DNA from: Capra hircus
Lineage: Eukaryota; Chordata; Mammalia; Artiodactyla; Bovidae
Direction: 5' to 3'
DNA length: 64,000 nt
Assembly: GCF_001704415.2 (NCBI RefSeq)
Contig: NC_030820.1
Location: 39,352,036 to 39,416,035, forward strand
Program-made: the position numbers and the translations under genes
Shown here: positions 46,858 through 57,989 of the stretch, in pieces
How positions within the stretch are numbered: the first letter of the stretch is position 1
Layout of the letters: every line of letters begins with the position of its first letter
Notes under the pieces: model-generated
The model's database searches: none
What the model was told of the DNA's origin: nothing
Seen by the model: only the letters and a program-made list of their open reading frames with translations

Positions 46858-49096
46858 ATCCTCACCAGGTCCTCACCCCCTCGCCTGTTTCTGTGCCTCT
46901 TGTCATCAGCCCTCCTGGCCATGGTCCACCCCACACAATCACCAAGCCCAAGCTTCCTAACGCACTTGTGCTCAGCTCCCCATTATCCGTGGGATGAACT
47001 CGGCTCTGAACAAGGCTCTCTCCAGTGCTGCCTGGAGCCACGTCCACATGTCATGTCCACGCACACATCGGGCACTAGACCAACACCACCCTGGTTGTTG
47101 CTCCTTCGACGTGCCCTGAGAAACCCCATCCCGCTTGTCCTCCCACCATCCTTGGAAGTCCTGCCACATGCCCATTCCCTGTGAGTTGCTTCCAAACCAG
47201 CCGACGTCTCGGGGTGTTCAGCATGGTTCCATCTCTGCAGTGTGGGCATTGCTCAGGCAGCCCTTTGCATAAGAGGACGGATGTTACAGACACGCATTGT
47301 CTGTGGGCCTTGTACCACCAGATAACACCCTCAGAACCGCGCTGGTCTTTACTATGGTGCGGAAAAGTGCTCAACAGGAAAAGATCATTGAAGCTTTCAC
47401 TATATTGAGGAAAGGACAACGTGGCCCTAATAATAAAATGTCCAATAATAAATCAGAGGACCCAGTAATGCTCAAGGAAGGACCTCCGAGGTCCCCGGGC
47501 CTCCTCATCCACTTGACTGCCTGTGGTCAGGCAAGGTCCCCATGGCCAGTGGGGGACAGAGCTCAATCTAGCACCCAGGTCTGGGAGTTCCCGGTACGAG
47601 GCTTGTCATCCATTAAAGTCAAATGCTGAATATATTCTAAAGCCATCTGAAATCCTGGAGTCTTGGAATATACATTTTCCCATTCTTAAAAACCTTAGGA
47701 AGCAGGCCTGCAATTAATCTTATTTCACTCATTGTAACAAACCTACAATTTAAAAAAAATGTTTTTTGACGAAGCTTTTAAGAGAGCCTTCTAAAGTTCC
47801 TCTACTGACACACATCAAGATTATTATTTAACCTTCCCAACATTAGCTGGTCCTTTAACTTTATAAATATGCACTTTATCCTGCTGGCACCAAATTAAAA
47901 TCCCATGAATTCAAACCTGGGTAACAATCACTCCCTGTACAGAATAAGAACTTAAGAGATGTATTAGAACTATTTCCTTGGATAGGAGATAAGTTAGGTC
48001 TCCAATCTGACATGCTAATTCTTCACTTTTTCTAAAACTGAACATTCACTGATGTTTCGCTGTAAATATATTTATAAATTTGTGTATAGCTCATACGGTT
48101 CTAGTCATGTCTAAATTTCCAGCAAAGAACGATTCTTTGTCTGAGAAAAGGTGATGCAATCATTACGTATCGCTGCATGATACAGGCTGTCTGGGGTTAT
48201 TAGAAGAAGCAGGTATGGCCAATTTATAAGTGTCAGCCCCGCACCTTGCTTTCAGGGCTCACTGCTGAGCCTCATGCTCACCGAGGGGCCCCTTGAGATC
48301 GCCTTACAAATGATTGTTTATTATTATATTATTCCATCATGTATCTCATGAGAGGAGGCTGTAACATCCGTTAAGAAAACCAGGAACTGTTGTGACTTCT
48401 ATGATAGAATATTCCTCTGTGCGTGATGTGTAAAACTATGTTTTCTTTAGCACTGGTAAGGAAAAGATGCACTAAAATGTATAGCAGAGTGAAAGCAAAA
48501 ATGTTCCTAAAACAAGTTAAATACTCTTGGCTACAAAACAAATTCGCGGGGGCGCGAGGTGGCGGAGAAGGAAATGCTTCCAGTGCTTTTAGCACCTGAA
48601 ACATTGAGCCACGTGGATCCCACACCACTGGTGCCTCCCAGGACCTCACCGGGGGAGCCAGGTTCTTACAAACGAAAGATTTCCTATGCCAAGTCTGAGA
48701 CAACAGGGGTTTCTATCAGGGTGTTAGAGGGCTCATAGACTGGCTAGAGGACCCAGGCAGCAACCCTGCCCAGCCAGGCACCCAGCCACTAGGGTGCGGC
48801 CCCAGCAGGGTCTTGGCTGCCTGTGATGGAGGGGCCAGAGCGATGCAGGCTGCCCCACCTGGGTCTAGAGCCACACAGGCCCCTGTTGGGCTGGAACACG
48901 GCTGGATGTCAACTGGCCGCCAGGGTGTCCAGCCCTCTGGCATCGATTCCACAGTGGGCAGGTGTTGCCTTGGGTGGAGAGTGCCTGGAAAGGGAGCCAA
49001 TGGCCAGGACACACGAGAAACATCCAGGTCACAAAGGTCACTGGACACGTCATTCCTCATATCTGACCCACAGCAGGGGGAGTGGTTGTTTCTCAC
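46858..49096. other. Intron 3 sequence, no gene seen
   Basis: Mixed composition: C-rich at 46860-47250, AT-rich at 47700-48200, and a short CpG-bearing patch near 48542-48565 (cgcgggggcgcgaggtggcg). No repeat family or exon recognised. Confidence 0.45.
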
Positions 49097-49514
49097 TCTG
49101 TTCAGTCACTCAGCCGTGTCCGAATCTTTGTGACCCCGTGGACTGCAGCACGCCAGGCCTCCCTGTCCATCACCAACTCCTAGAGCTTACTCAAACTCAT
49201 GTCCATTGAGTTGGTGATGCCATCCAACCATCTCATCCTCTGTCATCCCCTTCTCCTCCTGCCTTCATTCTTTCCTAGCATCAAGGTCTTTTCTAATGAG
49301 TCAGTTCTTTGCATCAGGTGGCCAAAATACTGGAATTTCAGCTTCAGCATCAGTCCTTCCAATGAACACCCAAGACTGATTTCCTTTAGGATGGACTGGT
49401 TGGATCTTCTTGCAGTTCAAAGGACTCACAAGAGTCTTCTCCAACTCCACAGTTCAAAAGCATCAATTCTTTGGCACTCAGCTTTCTTTATAGTCTAACT
49501 CTCACATCCATACT
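49097..49514 (-). repeat. BovB LINE 3' fragment
   Basis: Reverse BovB end: ctgttcagtcactcagccgt, atgccatccaaccatctcat, aaggtcttttctaatgagtc, to aactctcacatccatacta. It is in the same direction as RALGAPA2. Confidence 0.92.
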
Positions 49515-50027
49515 ACGTTCTGAAATTCCAGGATGCCTAGTGACAGGTTTTAGTCAAATGGTTTTATTCCAAAGTAAGAGAAAATATGGGGGAGGGGAAA
49601 AAGAACCCAATACCCTAACACATCAGAAAAATAAAATGGGCTCATTTGGCCAAGGACTGCCCTGCCTTCCTCAGCATCCTTGGTGTCACCGCGGGAGTCT
49701 GTGCTCACCAAGTGCAGTGGCGGCCTCAAACTGAGTGCCTTCCTCAGTCTAGCCCCTCAAAGTTTCCCAGGGGCCCCCTCAGGGCGGCGCTACAATCATA
49801 TGCAGGTCAGGGGGCCAAGGTGCAAGGAGGTCATATCACTTGTCTACTCAGAGGGACGCCAAGCCTGGAGCACAGAAGGCTGGGAGCCCAAGCTCCTAAC
49901 TGTCACCCCTTATACTGCATCCTGACTTCACATAGCGAGGGTCCGGAGCTGCAGCAGACTTTGCTAAACCTATTTCCCCACCTGGGAGCAGCCTCGTGCT
50001 TTTTGGTTTGTTACCAAATATGATAAC

Positions 50028-50234
50028 ACAACTTCCCTGGTGGCTCAGTGGTAAAGAATCTACCTGCAAATGCAGGTTGATCCCTGGCTCAGGAATATCC
50101 CCTGGAGGAGGGCATGGACACCCATTCTAGTATTCTTGCCTGGAGAACCCCAGGGACAAAGGAGCCTGGTGGGCTATAGTCCATGGGGGTGCAAAGAGTT
50201 GGACACAACTGAAGCAACTGAGCACACACACACA
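50028..50234 (+). repeat. Bov-tA SINE
   Basis: Forward copy from acttccctggtggctcagtg to caactgaagcaactgagc and a short CA tail. Intron 3. Confidence 0.92.
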
Positions 50235-53200
50235 ATAATGCAACATCACAGATGAAAATGACAAAGACCCTCATTTCCCAAAATTTCTATATGCAAATTT
50301 GCAACCATAATTGCACTGATGTAAGCTCCACATTTAAAGGCGAATTTAACTTTGATGTATTTAACAGACAAATTGCATTAAGACCTTCAATCTGTAAGTC
50401 ATTGTTAAAGAATAGTTTACTTAAATTTTAAGCAAAGAAAACTTTCCAGTCTTTGATATATGTTCTTAGAAACATAAAAATAACATTCCTTTCCTCAACT
50501 GTCCTTTTCCATTTCACACATATTGATCTGTCCATATGTTTTAAATAATGATGAAATTAATAGGAACTGTTTTTAATAAATCCAAACCCTAGCTCCTTTC
50601 ATGTCCACATATTCAGAGGGGGAGACTGAGGTGAAAAAGCTGCTTAAGTATTAGGACAAACGAAGCAGAACTGGGAACAGCTTTGGAAGAGAAGCTGGTG
50701 AGGAACCGGGTGGGAGCAAGGGAGGGTATTGCAGGCAGGGATGGGAGGAGGGGTCCAAGGGAGGAGGACTCTGAGTGGCGGCAGGACTGAGGACAAAGCC
50801 CAGGTGAGACAAGACAGGAGGAGGGACGCGGTAGAGGCCTGTTTGTTTGCCCAGCATGTGCGGCGTTGAATCCACAGGAGAGACAGACCCTGCTGAATAA
50901 GCCAGGCTTCCCGAGAGCTCTCACAGCCCTTCTTATGTGTGGCACTGGGCAAATGCCCTCAATATCTTTTGAGCCTTAGCTATTTATACAGCGGGTCATG
51001 ATATTTGTCTAACTGAACTGCAGAGAAGAATCGATGGACAACATCACGAGTTCCCAGCCCCGGGTCTGGTACTGCAGTCAGTGGTGGAGAGATGGCGACC
51101 CTCCGCCTCCCCCAGCCCAGACGCAGAGCAGCAGGCCGGAGGGAAGCCAGCGAGAAGACTCCCTGCACAACCAGTCCAGGCAGTCCCAGAGCCTTCCTGA
51201 CTCTTACTCATAATGTATAGTTATTTTCGAAAGTCTTTACCATCTTAATTACTTTCTAAATCAGCAACAGGATCCATTTTTTTCTTAAAAATTCATAGTC
51301 AAGGAAAAATAAAGCTATTTCAAAGCATTTTCTCCATCACACCAATAAACCATAAATTCCCGCTACACACATCTGACTGTGGGACATGTCACTCAGTAAG
51401 GTCTCGGTTTTATCGACAAAACTGTTGAGTAACTGGTCCAAACAATATTAAAAGCAGTTGGTTTGGAATGTGCTACATTTTGAATTCTGGCTGTTTGGTA
51501 TACGTATTCTGATTACTTTTTTAGAATACAGAAATGACTGTATTTATTTATGTAACTAATTTGCTATTATATTAGATGAAACTGCTACTTTATATGGCTG
51601 TAACATAGAACATCATCAGAGAGATATTTTACAATTTTTTTTAACAAAAAGAAATCTACCGTTTCTATAAGTGCTCTTATGTTTGAAAAAAAAGATTTTT
51701 TAACATTTTAGATCTTATTTATAATTGCACACTTTCTAAGTCACTACTGACATGGTTTTGCTACTCTCCGATATGGGAAAGCATCTGTAACTTGGGCCAG
51801 ACCATAGCACCAAGCTCCCCAGGGAACTGGGTCTCCCAGGAACTTCCAAGGCTCTGTTTGGCGGGTGAACCACCATCGTGCAGACAAGAGTGCCATCCAG
51901 AGGTGAGAGGAAGAAACTGACCTTGGATTTTATTTGGAAGACAAAACTAACCTGTTAAAAATCTAAAAATGATTAGCTAGTACTTATTTCATTAAAAACT
52001 AAGGAATATTTTCTTACAAGGTTCTCTCTGCAAGAAAGAAGCTGTCCAGCGCCAGGCTACATAAAAGCATAGCACTTTGAAAACTCTTTCAAGACAGAAA
52101 GCCCAAGTCACAGGTGCACAGTTAGTTAATTAAGAAATTGAATTTAACTGTATTCTTTATAGTACAAGCTTTCTTTGCTTTTTATAATTAATATAACATG
52201 TGTTTCCAGAAGTCACAGAAGTTCTGGAGCAACAACCATGACCTATTTAGACATGTGGACCAAAAGTTAAACTAATTACCGGAGACATTTCTTACTCAAA
52301 TGAGAAAAGTCTTTCATTAGAAAGCCTTCTGCATAATTTACTTCTGGCAAAGGAATAAAGTTTATTTAGAGTAATTCTGTTTGGCAGACAGTCATCACTT
52401 CTCAAACATATACCAATAATTGTTAAGGTTACAGCAAAACAGCCAATAATACGAAGCATAAAAACACGAGCTTCGAACGGTGGAAACAAACGGCTGATTA
52501 TAAAATAGAGATTTACGATATCTCTGTTCTCTCTTAAAAGTCTGGATGGTGGGATTACTACTAGCAGTGGGCCAGCATTTAAGATTTATGTATTTTAAAA
52601 TGAACTACAAAAGATCAAACCTAACCAAAAATAAGGCATACATTAAAGTGTTAAAAATTTTACATAAAAACTTTGAAAACTCTTTTTTTCTACTCTGAAA
52701 AATCCCATTTTTGAAATAATGTTAGGGGTTCTCAAATGTTATAATATACAGACCTCATCTCATTTTACTGTTTCATTTTTACTCCAACACGCTTTAAAGT
52801 AGAAAGGATTCTAAACACATCTATTTACATGACTTTCTGGAAAACTCATTCTAGAAATACTAAGTATTTACAGCTGACTTCAAATTTATTTGTATTAAAT
52901 TCTACAAAGAATTCTACAGAGATTGTACAGCTAATTATCATTTCCAAGTAGATGTTTTTCCTGCAAAGCTTAGCAAAATACGGCTTTAAAGGTACAGGGT
53001 TGTTAACTGCACCTTCCTCTCTTGGTTCTGTCACTGAGGGATCTCATTAATATCTGTGAGTTAATTTTCTTTCCTATTTTTACCCTTAATCTTCCACATG
53101 CCCTGAGTTGCATCATTCTATAAAACATGCTTTCACCCGCAATGATGGCTGCAACATATCTGAGCAAGGAGTACAAACAAGTCTACTTAAACATCCCTAT

Positions 53201-53572
53201 TTCTACACGCATCTCAGTTCAACCTGCTCCATAGATGTCCACTGCACGCTGCTGGAAACGTAGTGAATATGACAGAGACAACACAGTAGGACAGTAAGGC
53301 TATTACTTTGGGGGAGAAGCTAATGACTAAAGCTCGAAGAGTTTAGCAGGGAATATTTCACAAGGGTTTTAAACAGGGCCCAAGGCAAGGCTGGCAAATT
53401 TGGAGAATGACCTCTTACATGTATCAAAAGGTTTGTGTGTCTGCATCATATATTCAAAGCATCAAATAAAGACAGAAAGGATGGCTACTCGGTAGTTCAC
53501 AAATGACTCTAGTTCACTGATAAGTATTATCAATTTAAAGGGTAAATTCTGAAACATTCCCAAACCTATAAT
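50235..53572. other. Intron 3, long repeat-poor island
   Basis: About 3.3 kb, mostly AT-rich, in which I recognise no ruminant SINE, LINE, exon or RNA gene. A GC-richer section lies at 50680-51190. Confidence 0.5.
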
Positions 53573-53778
53573 CAGTCAAGAGGAAGTGAAGTAAAAGTCA
53601 CTCAGTCATGTCTGACTGTTTGCAACCCCATGGACTATGGAATTCTCTAGGCCAAAATACTGGAGTGGGTAGCCTATCCCTTCTCCAGTAGATCTTCCTG
53701 ACCCAGGACTTGAACCGGGGTCTCCTGCACTGCAGGCAGATTCTTTATCAACTGAGCCATCAGGGAAGCCCAGTCAAG
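53573..53778 (-). repeat. Bov-tA SINE with 8-bp target duplication
   Basis: Reverse copy from gtaaaagtcactcagtcatg to tgagccatcagggaagcc, flanked by CAGTCAAG at 53573-53580 and 53771-53778. Confidence 0.92.
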
Positions 53779-54635
53779 GACCTGGTGCTAAAAGAAAATG
53801 CCTTCACATTTCTTAAACTCTTCCCTTTCCTTTTTGCCCCCTCCAATGCTACCATCTTAGTTCTTGCCATTAAAAAAAAAAACTATATTTGTTTAATTAC
53901 TTCCTCATTAATCTCCAGGCCCAATGTCCTACTCTATCTTAGCACTGTCACATTTCTAAACCCATCCTCCAAGTAAAGTAAAGGACAATCTCAAGCTTCA
54001 CAAATCAACCATGTCACCTGCTGGCTTGATATTCAGATAGTAAGTCGAGAGTCAGTGGTCCCACCCCCTTCCCTGTCCTCCGCCCACAAGCAGGGGGCTT
54101 CTAAAAGGAGGAAGGCCAGAGGCTACAGGCTGGCGACTGGTGGCTCCTTTGGCCCTTCTGTTTCAACTTAACCACCAATCACATTTCTTTAAGAGAAATT
54201 AATTCCCCTTCAAGAGATGTCAGAAACCATAATTTAAGGTGAGGTCACTCTCGAGAACATCCTAACTCCTAAAACAGTAGCTTTCAAACATTTTTAAATG
54301 ACCAAAGTCATTTTCTTCATAACAATATCTAATGTAGAACCCCAGCAAAAAGATGAGTGAGATGAGTATTTCTGAGGCTGACAACAGGCAAGAGATTAGA
54401 TCACACAGAACTGGACAGGCCACAGAGTAAAATTCAAATTCGGTTGGTGAAATACGGAGTCAGTGGGGAGAAGCAGCAGCCTGGATGAGACACGTCGGAC
54501 TCATTCCCGAGAGGCCACTGGCTGCTGCATGTGAAAGACTCGAACTATGGAGAATTTCAACCTTCAGAGGTACTATGATAAACCCCAATGTCACCTGCAA
54601 CAACACGACACGTACAGTGGAGGCGTCACAGATAC
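53779..54635. other. Intron 3, first 0.85 kb downstream of exon 3
   Basis: Unique-looking intronic DNA with no feature that I can identify beyond the exon 3 donor at its right end. Confidence 0.5.
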
Positions 54636-54791
54636 CTGGTCCTCGCTGGTCAGTCCCAGGTGCATGACGAGGTAAAAATGCACCAGGAAGTCTGAGTTGG
54701 GCAGGACGTCCTGGCGCCGGGTCATCATGGAACAGATCAGCTTATAGGCTTGCAGTTTGCCTTCCTTATAATCGTCAGGCAGCGTCGTCGC
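54636..54791 (-). CDS. RALGAPA2: RALGAPA2 window exon 3
   Basis: The exon has 156 nt, exactly 52 codons, phase 0 at both ends. It reads ATTLPDDYKEGKLQAYKLIC, then SMMTRRQDVLPNSDFLVHFY and ends LVMHLGLTSEDQ. This matches the helical region of RalGAP alpha subunits. Acceptor ccttggcag and donor gtatct flank it. The intron that follows runs from 54635 down to 33472, about 21 kb, the longest complete intron in the window. The sequence shows no stop or frameshift. Confidence 0.95.
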
Positions 54792-55022
54792 CTGCCAAGG
54801 AGACGTTCAGAGATTTAATCAACCCCAGATGCAGATGCCTTTTGTCCTTTCATTTACTTCTCAGTTGTCCACAAAGTTGTTTATGGAGATGTGGGAAGCG
54901 CTGGCTTGAGTAAGACCCAGCCTGTCTTCAAAACATGCAGTCTTGGGCAATTACATTTTTTAAACTCAATTTCAGAAAGGAAGGGGAAATTACAATAAAG
55001 GAATAAACACATATTCACTTGC

Positions 55023-55121
55023 CTTAAACAGCCATGATGCAAACATTCTGAGCGGTGGGATCAAGGCAGGAGGAGATGGAGAAGACTGGTTATCCAGGCT
55101 TATTGCCAGGTTATCCCGTAT
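55023..55121 (-). CDS. RALGAPA2: RALGAPA2 window exon 2, spliced with a GC donor
   Basis: This 99-nt exon (33 codons, phase 0 at both ends) reads IRDNLAISLD, then a Ser/Pro stretch NQSSPSPPALIPP, then LRMFASWLFK. The acceptor is tcatag before ATACGG. The 5' splice site after AAG is GCAAGT rather than GTAAGT, so the following 231-bp intron is of the minor GC-AG class with an otherwise perfect donor consensus. The next exon starts with the expected ATTLPDDYK sequence, which confirms that the join is real despite the GC. No alternative GT near 55023 keeps the conserved FK|A junction. Confidence 0.94.
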
Positions 55122-56047
55122 CTATGATTCGAAACAAGGAGAATTTTAGGCAAGATAATACACGGTTTATCCCAATGACACGTCAATATCGTGCTCCACG
55201 GTCAAACAGCTGCTGTCAATTAAATTTCTGTAAGTTGAGTGAAAAGCTACAGTATTTACAAATATTTCTTTTATCATGAGATCTACTGTCTTTTTGAATT
55301 GTGTGCTGGTTTTAGATCTAATGCAAAACTAGGGCATTGTTATTCCTTCAATCTTAATGCTTGCAGAGGTCATCCTGAACTTCAAGTGATAAGGAATAGT
55401 TTCATGAGTTATACTGTATAAACACAAATCACATTTTTGGAAAAAGAAAAAAGTACTAAAATGGGGAAAACGTATATTGTAAACAAAAAACAACCCTAGG
55501 ATGAAAATTGTATGTATTCTTTTACAAACAAAGGACAACAGACTGTACTTTTACAAAAATTATCCTCAGAAATAAGATTATATACTAATAATAGCTTTCC
55601 ATGTGGACGGTGATGTTAAATTTCTTAGCATTTCTCTACATTCAAATTCTGTACAATAAGACCAGTAGTGCTTTTATAAAGAGAGTAACTACAACTATTG
55701 TATAATATCCCATTCTTTGATATCCTATAGTAATAGTTTATTTATGCATTAAATAACTTCTGCTGCTGCTGCTGCTAAGTCGCTTCAGTCGTGTCCGACT
55801 CTGTGCGACCCCATAGATGGCAGCCTGCCAGGCTCCCTCGTCCCTGGGATTCTCCAGGCAAGAATACTGGAGTGGGTTGCCATTTATAAAAGTATATTTT
55901 ATTTTTTGATCACCAAATGTACTTTGTTTCAGTATCTAAACTCTTGGTCCAGAATGTGTTCAAAAGTTACATGCAACACAGTTTTTAGGTTAAGTGACAA
56001 ATCAATGTTACCATATTAGAATGAAAGGTAACAATAGCAGGACATAC
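55122..56047. other. Intron 1 of the window, 926 bp, AT-rich
   Basis: AT-rich intron between exons 1 and 2 that holds one half BOV-A2 element at 55758-55884 and otherwise no recognisable feature. Confidence 0.55.
55758..55884 (-). repeat. BOV-A2 SINE, single monomer with (GCT)n
   Basis: Reverse monomer: (GCT)n, gctaagtcgcttcagtcgtg, ccccatagatggcagcctgc, to agtgggttgccattt. The second monomer of the dimer is missing. It lies between exons 1 and 2, sense to the gene. Confidence 0.93.
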
Positions 56048-56237
56048 CTTTGCTAGCTTGTACCAGAGTTCATAGAGATAGCCAAACACCCTGGCATGGA
56101 TTTTGGGTGACTGGATATTATTCACATCTCCAAGGATCCCCAAGATTCTTCGCCACAACACAGCGGCTGAGTCTGGATGCCAACCAGTGAGGGTCCCCCC
56201 AGCAATTATACTGCAGTCATCAGCAAGGCATTCGCTG
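56048..56237 (-). CDS. RALGAPA2: RALGAPA2 window exon 1 (5'-most)
   Basis: The exon reads ...ADDCSIIAGG, then GWHPDSAAVLWRRILGILGD, then IQSPKIHARVFGYLYELW and ends KLAK. This block is strongly conserved between RalGAP alpha-1 and alpha-2 and is part of the helical scaffold upstream of the GAP domain. The donor after the last AAG is gtatgt (revcomp of 56042-56047). The acceptor is a tandem CAGCAG: using the distal AG gives 190 nt, using the proximal one gives an end at 56234 and 187 nt. Both leave one nucleotide to finish the codon split with the previous exon, so frame does not choose between them. The previous exon lies beyond the window. Confidence 0.93.
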
Positions 56238-57989
56238 CTGTCTGTGAGGTGAAACGTGTGTTAACACAATTTTTATTTCATTGTTACAGACTTTTATCTT
56301 TAATGCAAATGACCCATGCTCGAACATGTATGCAAATTCAGAGTAAAACAATTGAGATGAGGTGTGAAATGGCTGACAACTTGGAAGGACAGGGAAGTGA
56401 GACTGATGAGGAAATGTCAGATGACTCTGATTCTTCCATCTAAAAGGGTGACAACCCATAGATGACGAGACAGTTCCTAGAGACCCTGAGAAGGTCTTCA
56501 TAAGCAGTGGAGAGGAAGGAGAACTAGAGCAGGAGGCGGAGGGAGCAGGGTCACGAGGAAAAGTGGCCAGGACTGCCTCACGGCGGGAGTGGCATCTGCG
56601 GTGTCTGACACTGTTAACTCAGGTTTGTGGGATGTATAACTTCCTTATAACAAGTTTTATCCTTCTTGGATTCAAGGAGCTATAAGAAATGTGTATGAGC
56701 ATGTAGCTGTCACATATACCACCTCCATAACTGACTTGAAACTTCCTCTTCATTCCACCAGGGCCCCTATGCAGTCGGTTCCCTCCCCGAACCTCTGCTC
56801 CAGACAACCACTGCCATTTCCTATCCTTACAGCATTGCCTTTTCCAGAATGTCAGATAAATGGAGTCCTTTAGTAAGTAACCTTTCCATCTGGTTTCCTT
56901 CGCTTAGCATAAGGCATTTATTTGAGAGATTCATCCATGGGGTTGTGTATCCACAGGCGTCATAGTTTCTCCAATCACCTGATGAAGGACACTGGATAGT
57001 TTCTGGTTTTGGTTTGATTAGACCTAAAGCTACAAATGTGTACAGGCTTTTGTGTGAACACATATTTACCCTTCTCATCTATAAGAACAGAATCACAAAA
57101 TGGTATGTGGTATTTCTTCTCCTTTAAGTGGACTGCATGTTCCTAAATGCCTCAGAAAGTGTGTCCTCATATGTCTGAAAGTCTTGGTTCCCTGACTGGT
57201 AAATTCATAGCTTGGCTGGGTATAGAATTCTGTGATGGAAAAGCTTTGCTTGTTTTCCTACAGTTCCCTTTATAATCTTAGATTCAAAAATAATTCTGAT
57301 AATTGAAACATTCGTGTGAAAAATTTTTGACTCTGGAGAGCTTCAACATATCTGGAACAGGTTGAAAAGATGGCTTCTCTTTTATTTGAAGCTTCAGTAA
57401 AGCTAGGAATTGTCCTCTTTTATAAATCTATTAGAATTGACCTATTGAATTGTTTTTAATTTTTATGTTGTTTCTATTGCTTTCTTCCCTTTTTCACTCC
57501 CAGTATTTCTTCCTCGATCGATCTTGCCTATTTGCCTATTTTATTAATGTTTTTAAAGAGTGCTCTTTGCTTTTTCTATTGCTTTGTAGTACATGTATAG
57601 AAGCTGATTTTAAAAAGATACTAACAAACATCCACCACCATGGAGGATCATTCCAGGTGCATGTGCTATTGGGGTTTTTCAGGTCCAACCACAGAAACGG
57701 AAGCACAGTCTACGGATGCGAGGAAGGACCAGAGCCAGCCAGGAGCAGGAGAAGAGTGTGACAAGGAGCACAGGCAAATCCACAGCCGGCTCTAGATGCT
57801 TCCTGCACTGTGCCCGAGAGAGCCGCTAACAGCTTATTATGTTTATTACGCAAAGAGCACAAGAGCCTGAAGCAGAAGATTTCATAAGGATGGTACGGGG
57901 GTCACGGAAAGGCCTTCCCCAAACCAGGAACTGTTTCTTCTTAGAGCGAAACACACCAGTATTTCCCACATCAGTATCATAAATATACT
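56238..57989. other. Upstream intron, proximal part
   Basis: Intronic DNA before exon 1. About 56870-57110 resembles an old reverse-oriented L1 end (ttgagagattcatccatggg, acaggcttttgtgtgaacac). The rest is unassigned; no further RALGAPA2 exon was found. Confidence 0.5.
56870..57110 (-). repeat. Old L1 (L1M-like) fragment
   Basis: Order of blocks cgcttagcataaggcattta, gattcatccatggggttgtg, aaggacactggatagtttct and gtacaggcttttgtgtgaac fits the reverse of an ancient L1 3' region. Diverged. Confidence 0.6.

Larger units (their letters stand above)
1..56237 (-). other. RALGAPA2: RALGAPA2 gene body, internal and 3' coding part (15 exons)
   Basis: RalGAP alpha-2 is the catalytic subunit that, with the beta subunit RALGAPB, speeds GTP hydrolysis on RALA and RALB in the cytoplasm. 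I join fifteen minus-strand exons from 56237 to 1. Every junction keeps frame and every splice site is AG at the acceptor and GT (once GC) at the donor. The alpha-2 paralogue was chosen over RALGAPA1 from family knowledge: segments such as EIPLWQPVPE and YLQTPATGP fit alpha-2, while shared blocks such as SSVETDKK occur in both. The human protein is about 1,870 residues; this window covers roughly its second half, lacking the N-terminal part and about the last 150 residues. No promoter, first exon, stop codon or poly(A) site of the gene is in the window. Paralogue assignment is from memory, not from an alignment. Confidence 0.92.

Noticed and set aside
49199..49498. 99-codon plus frame and similar frames at 61506-61808, 25258-25746 and elsewhere
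   Set aside because: They are the antisense translation of BovB 3' ends, recurring in each copy.
57450..57761. 103-codon plus frame starting in T-rich DNA near a BovB
   Set aside because: The first half is translated poly-pyrimidine; the second half has no recognisable domain or splice support.
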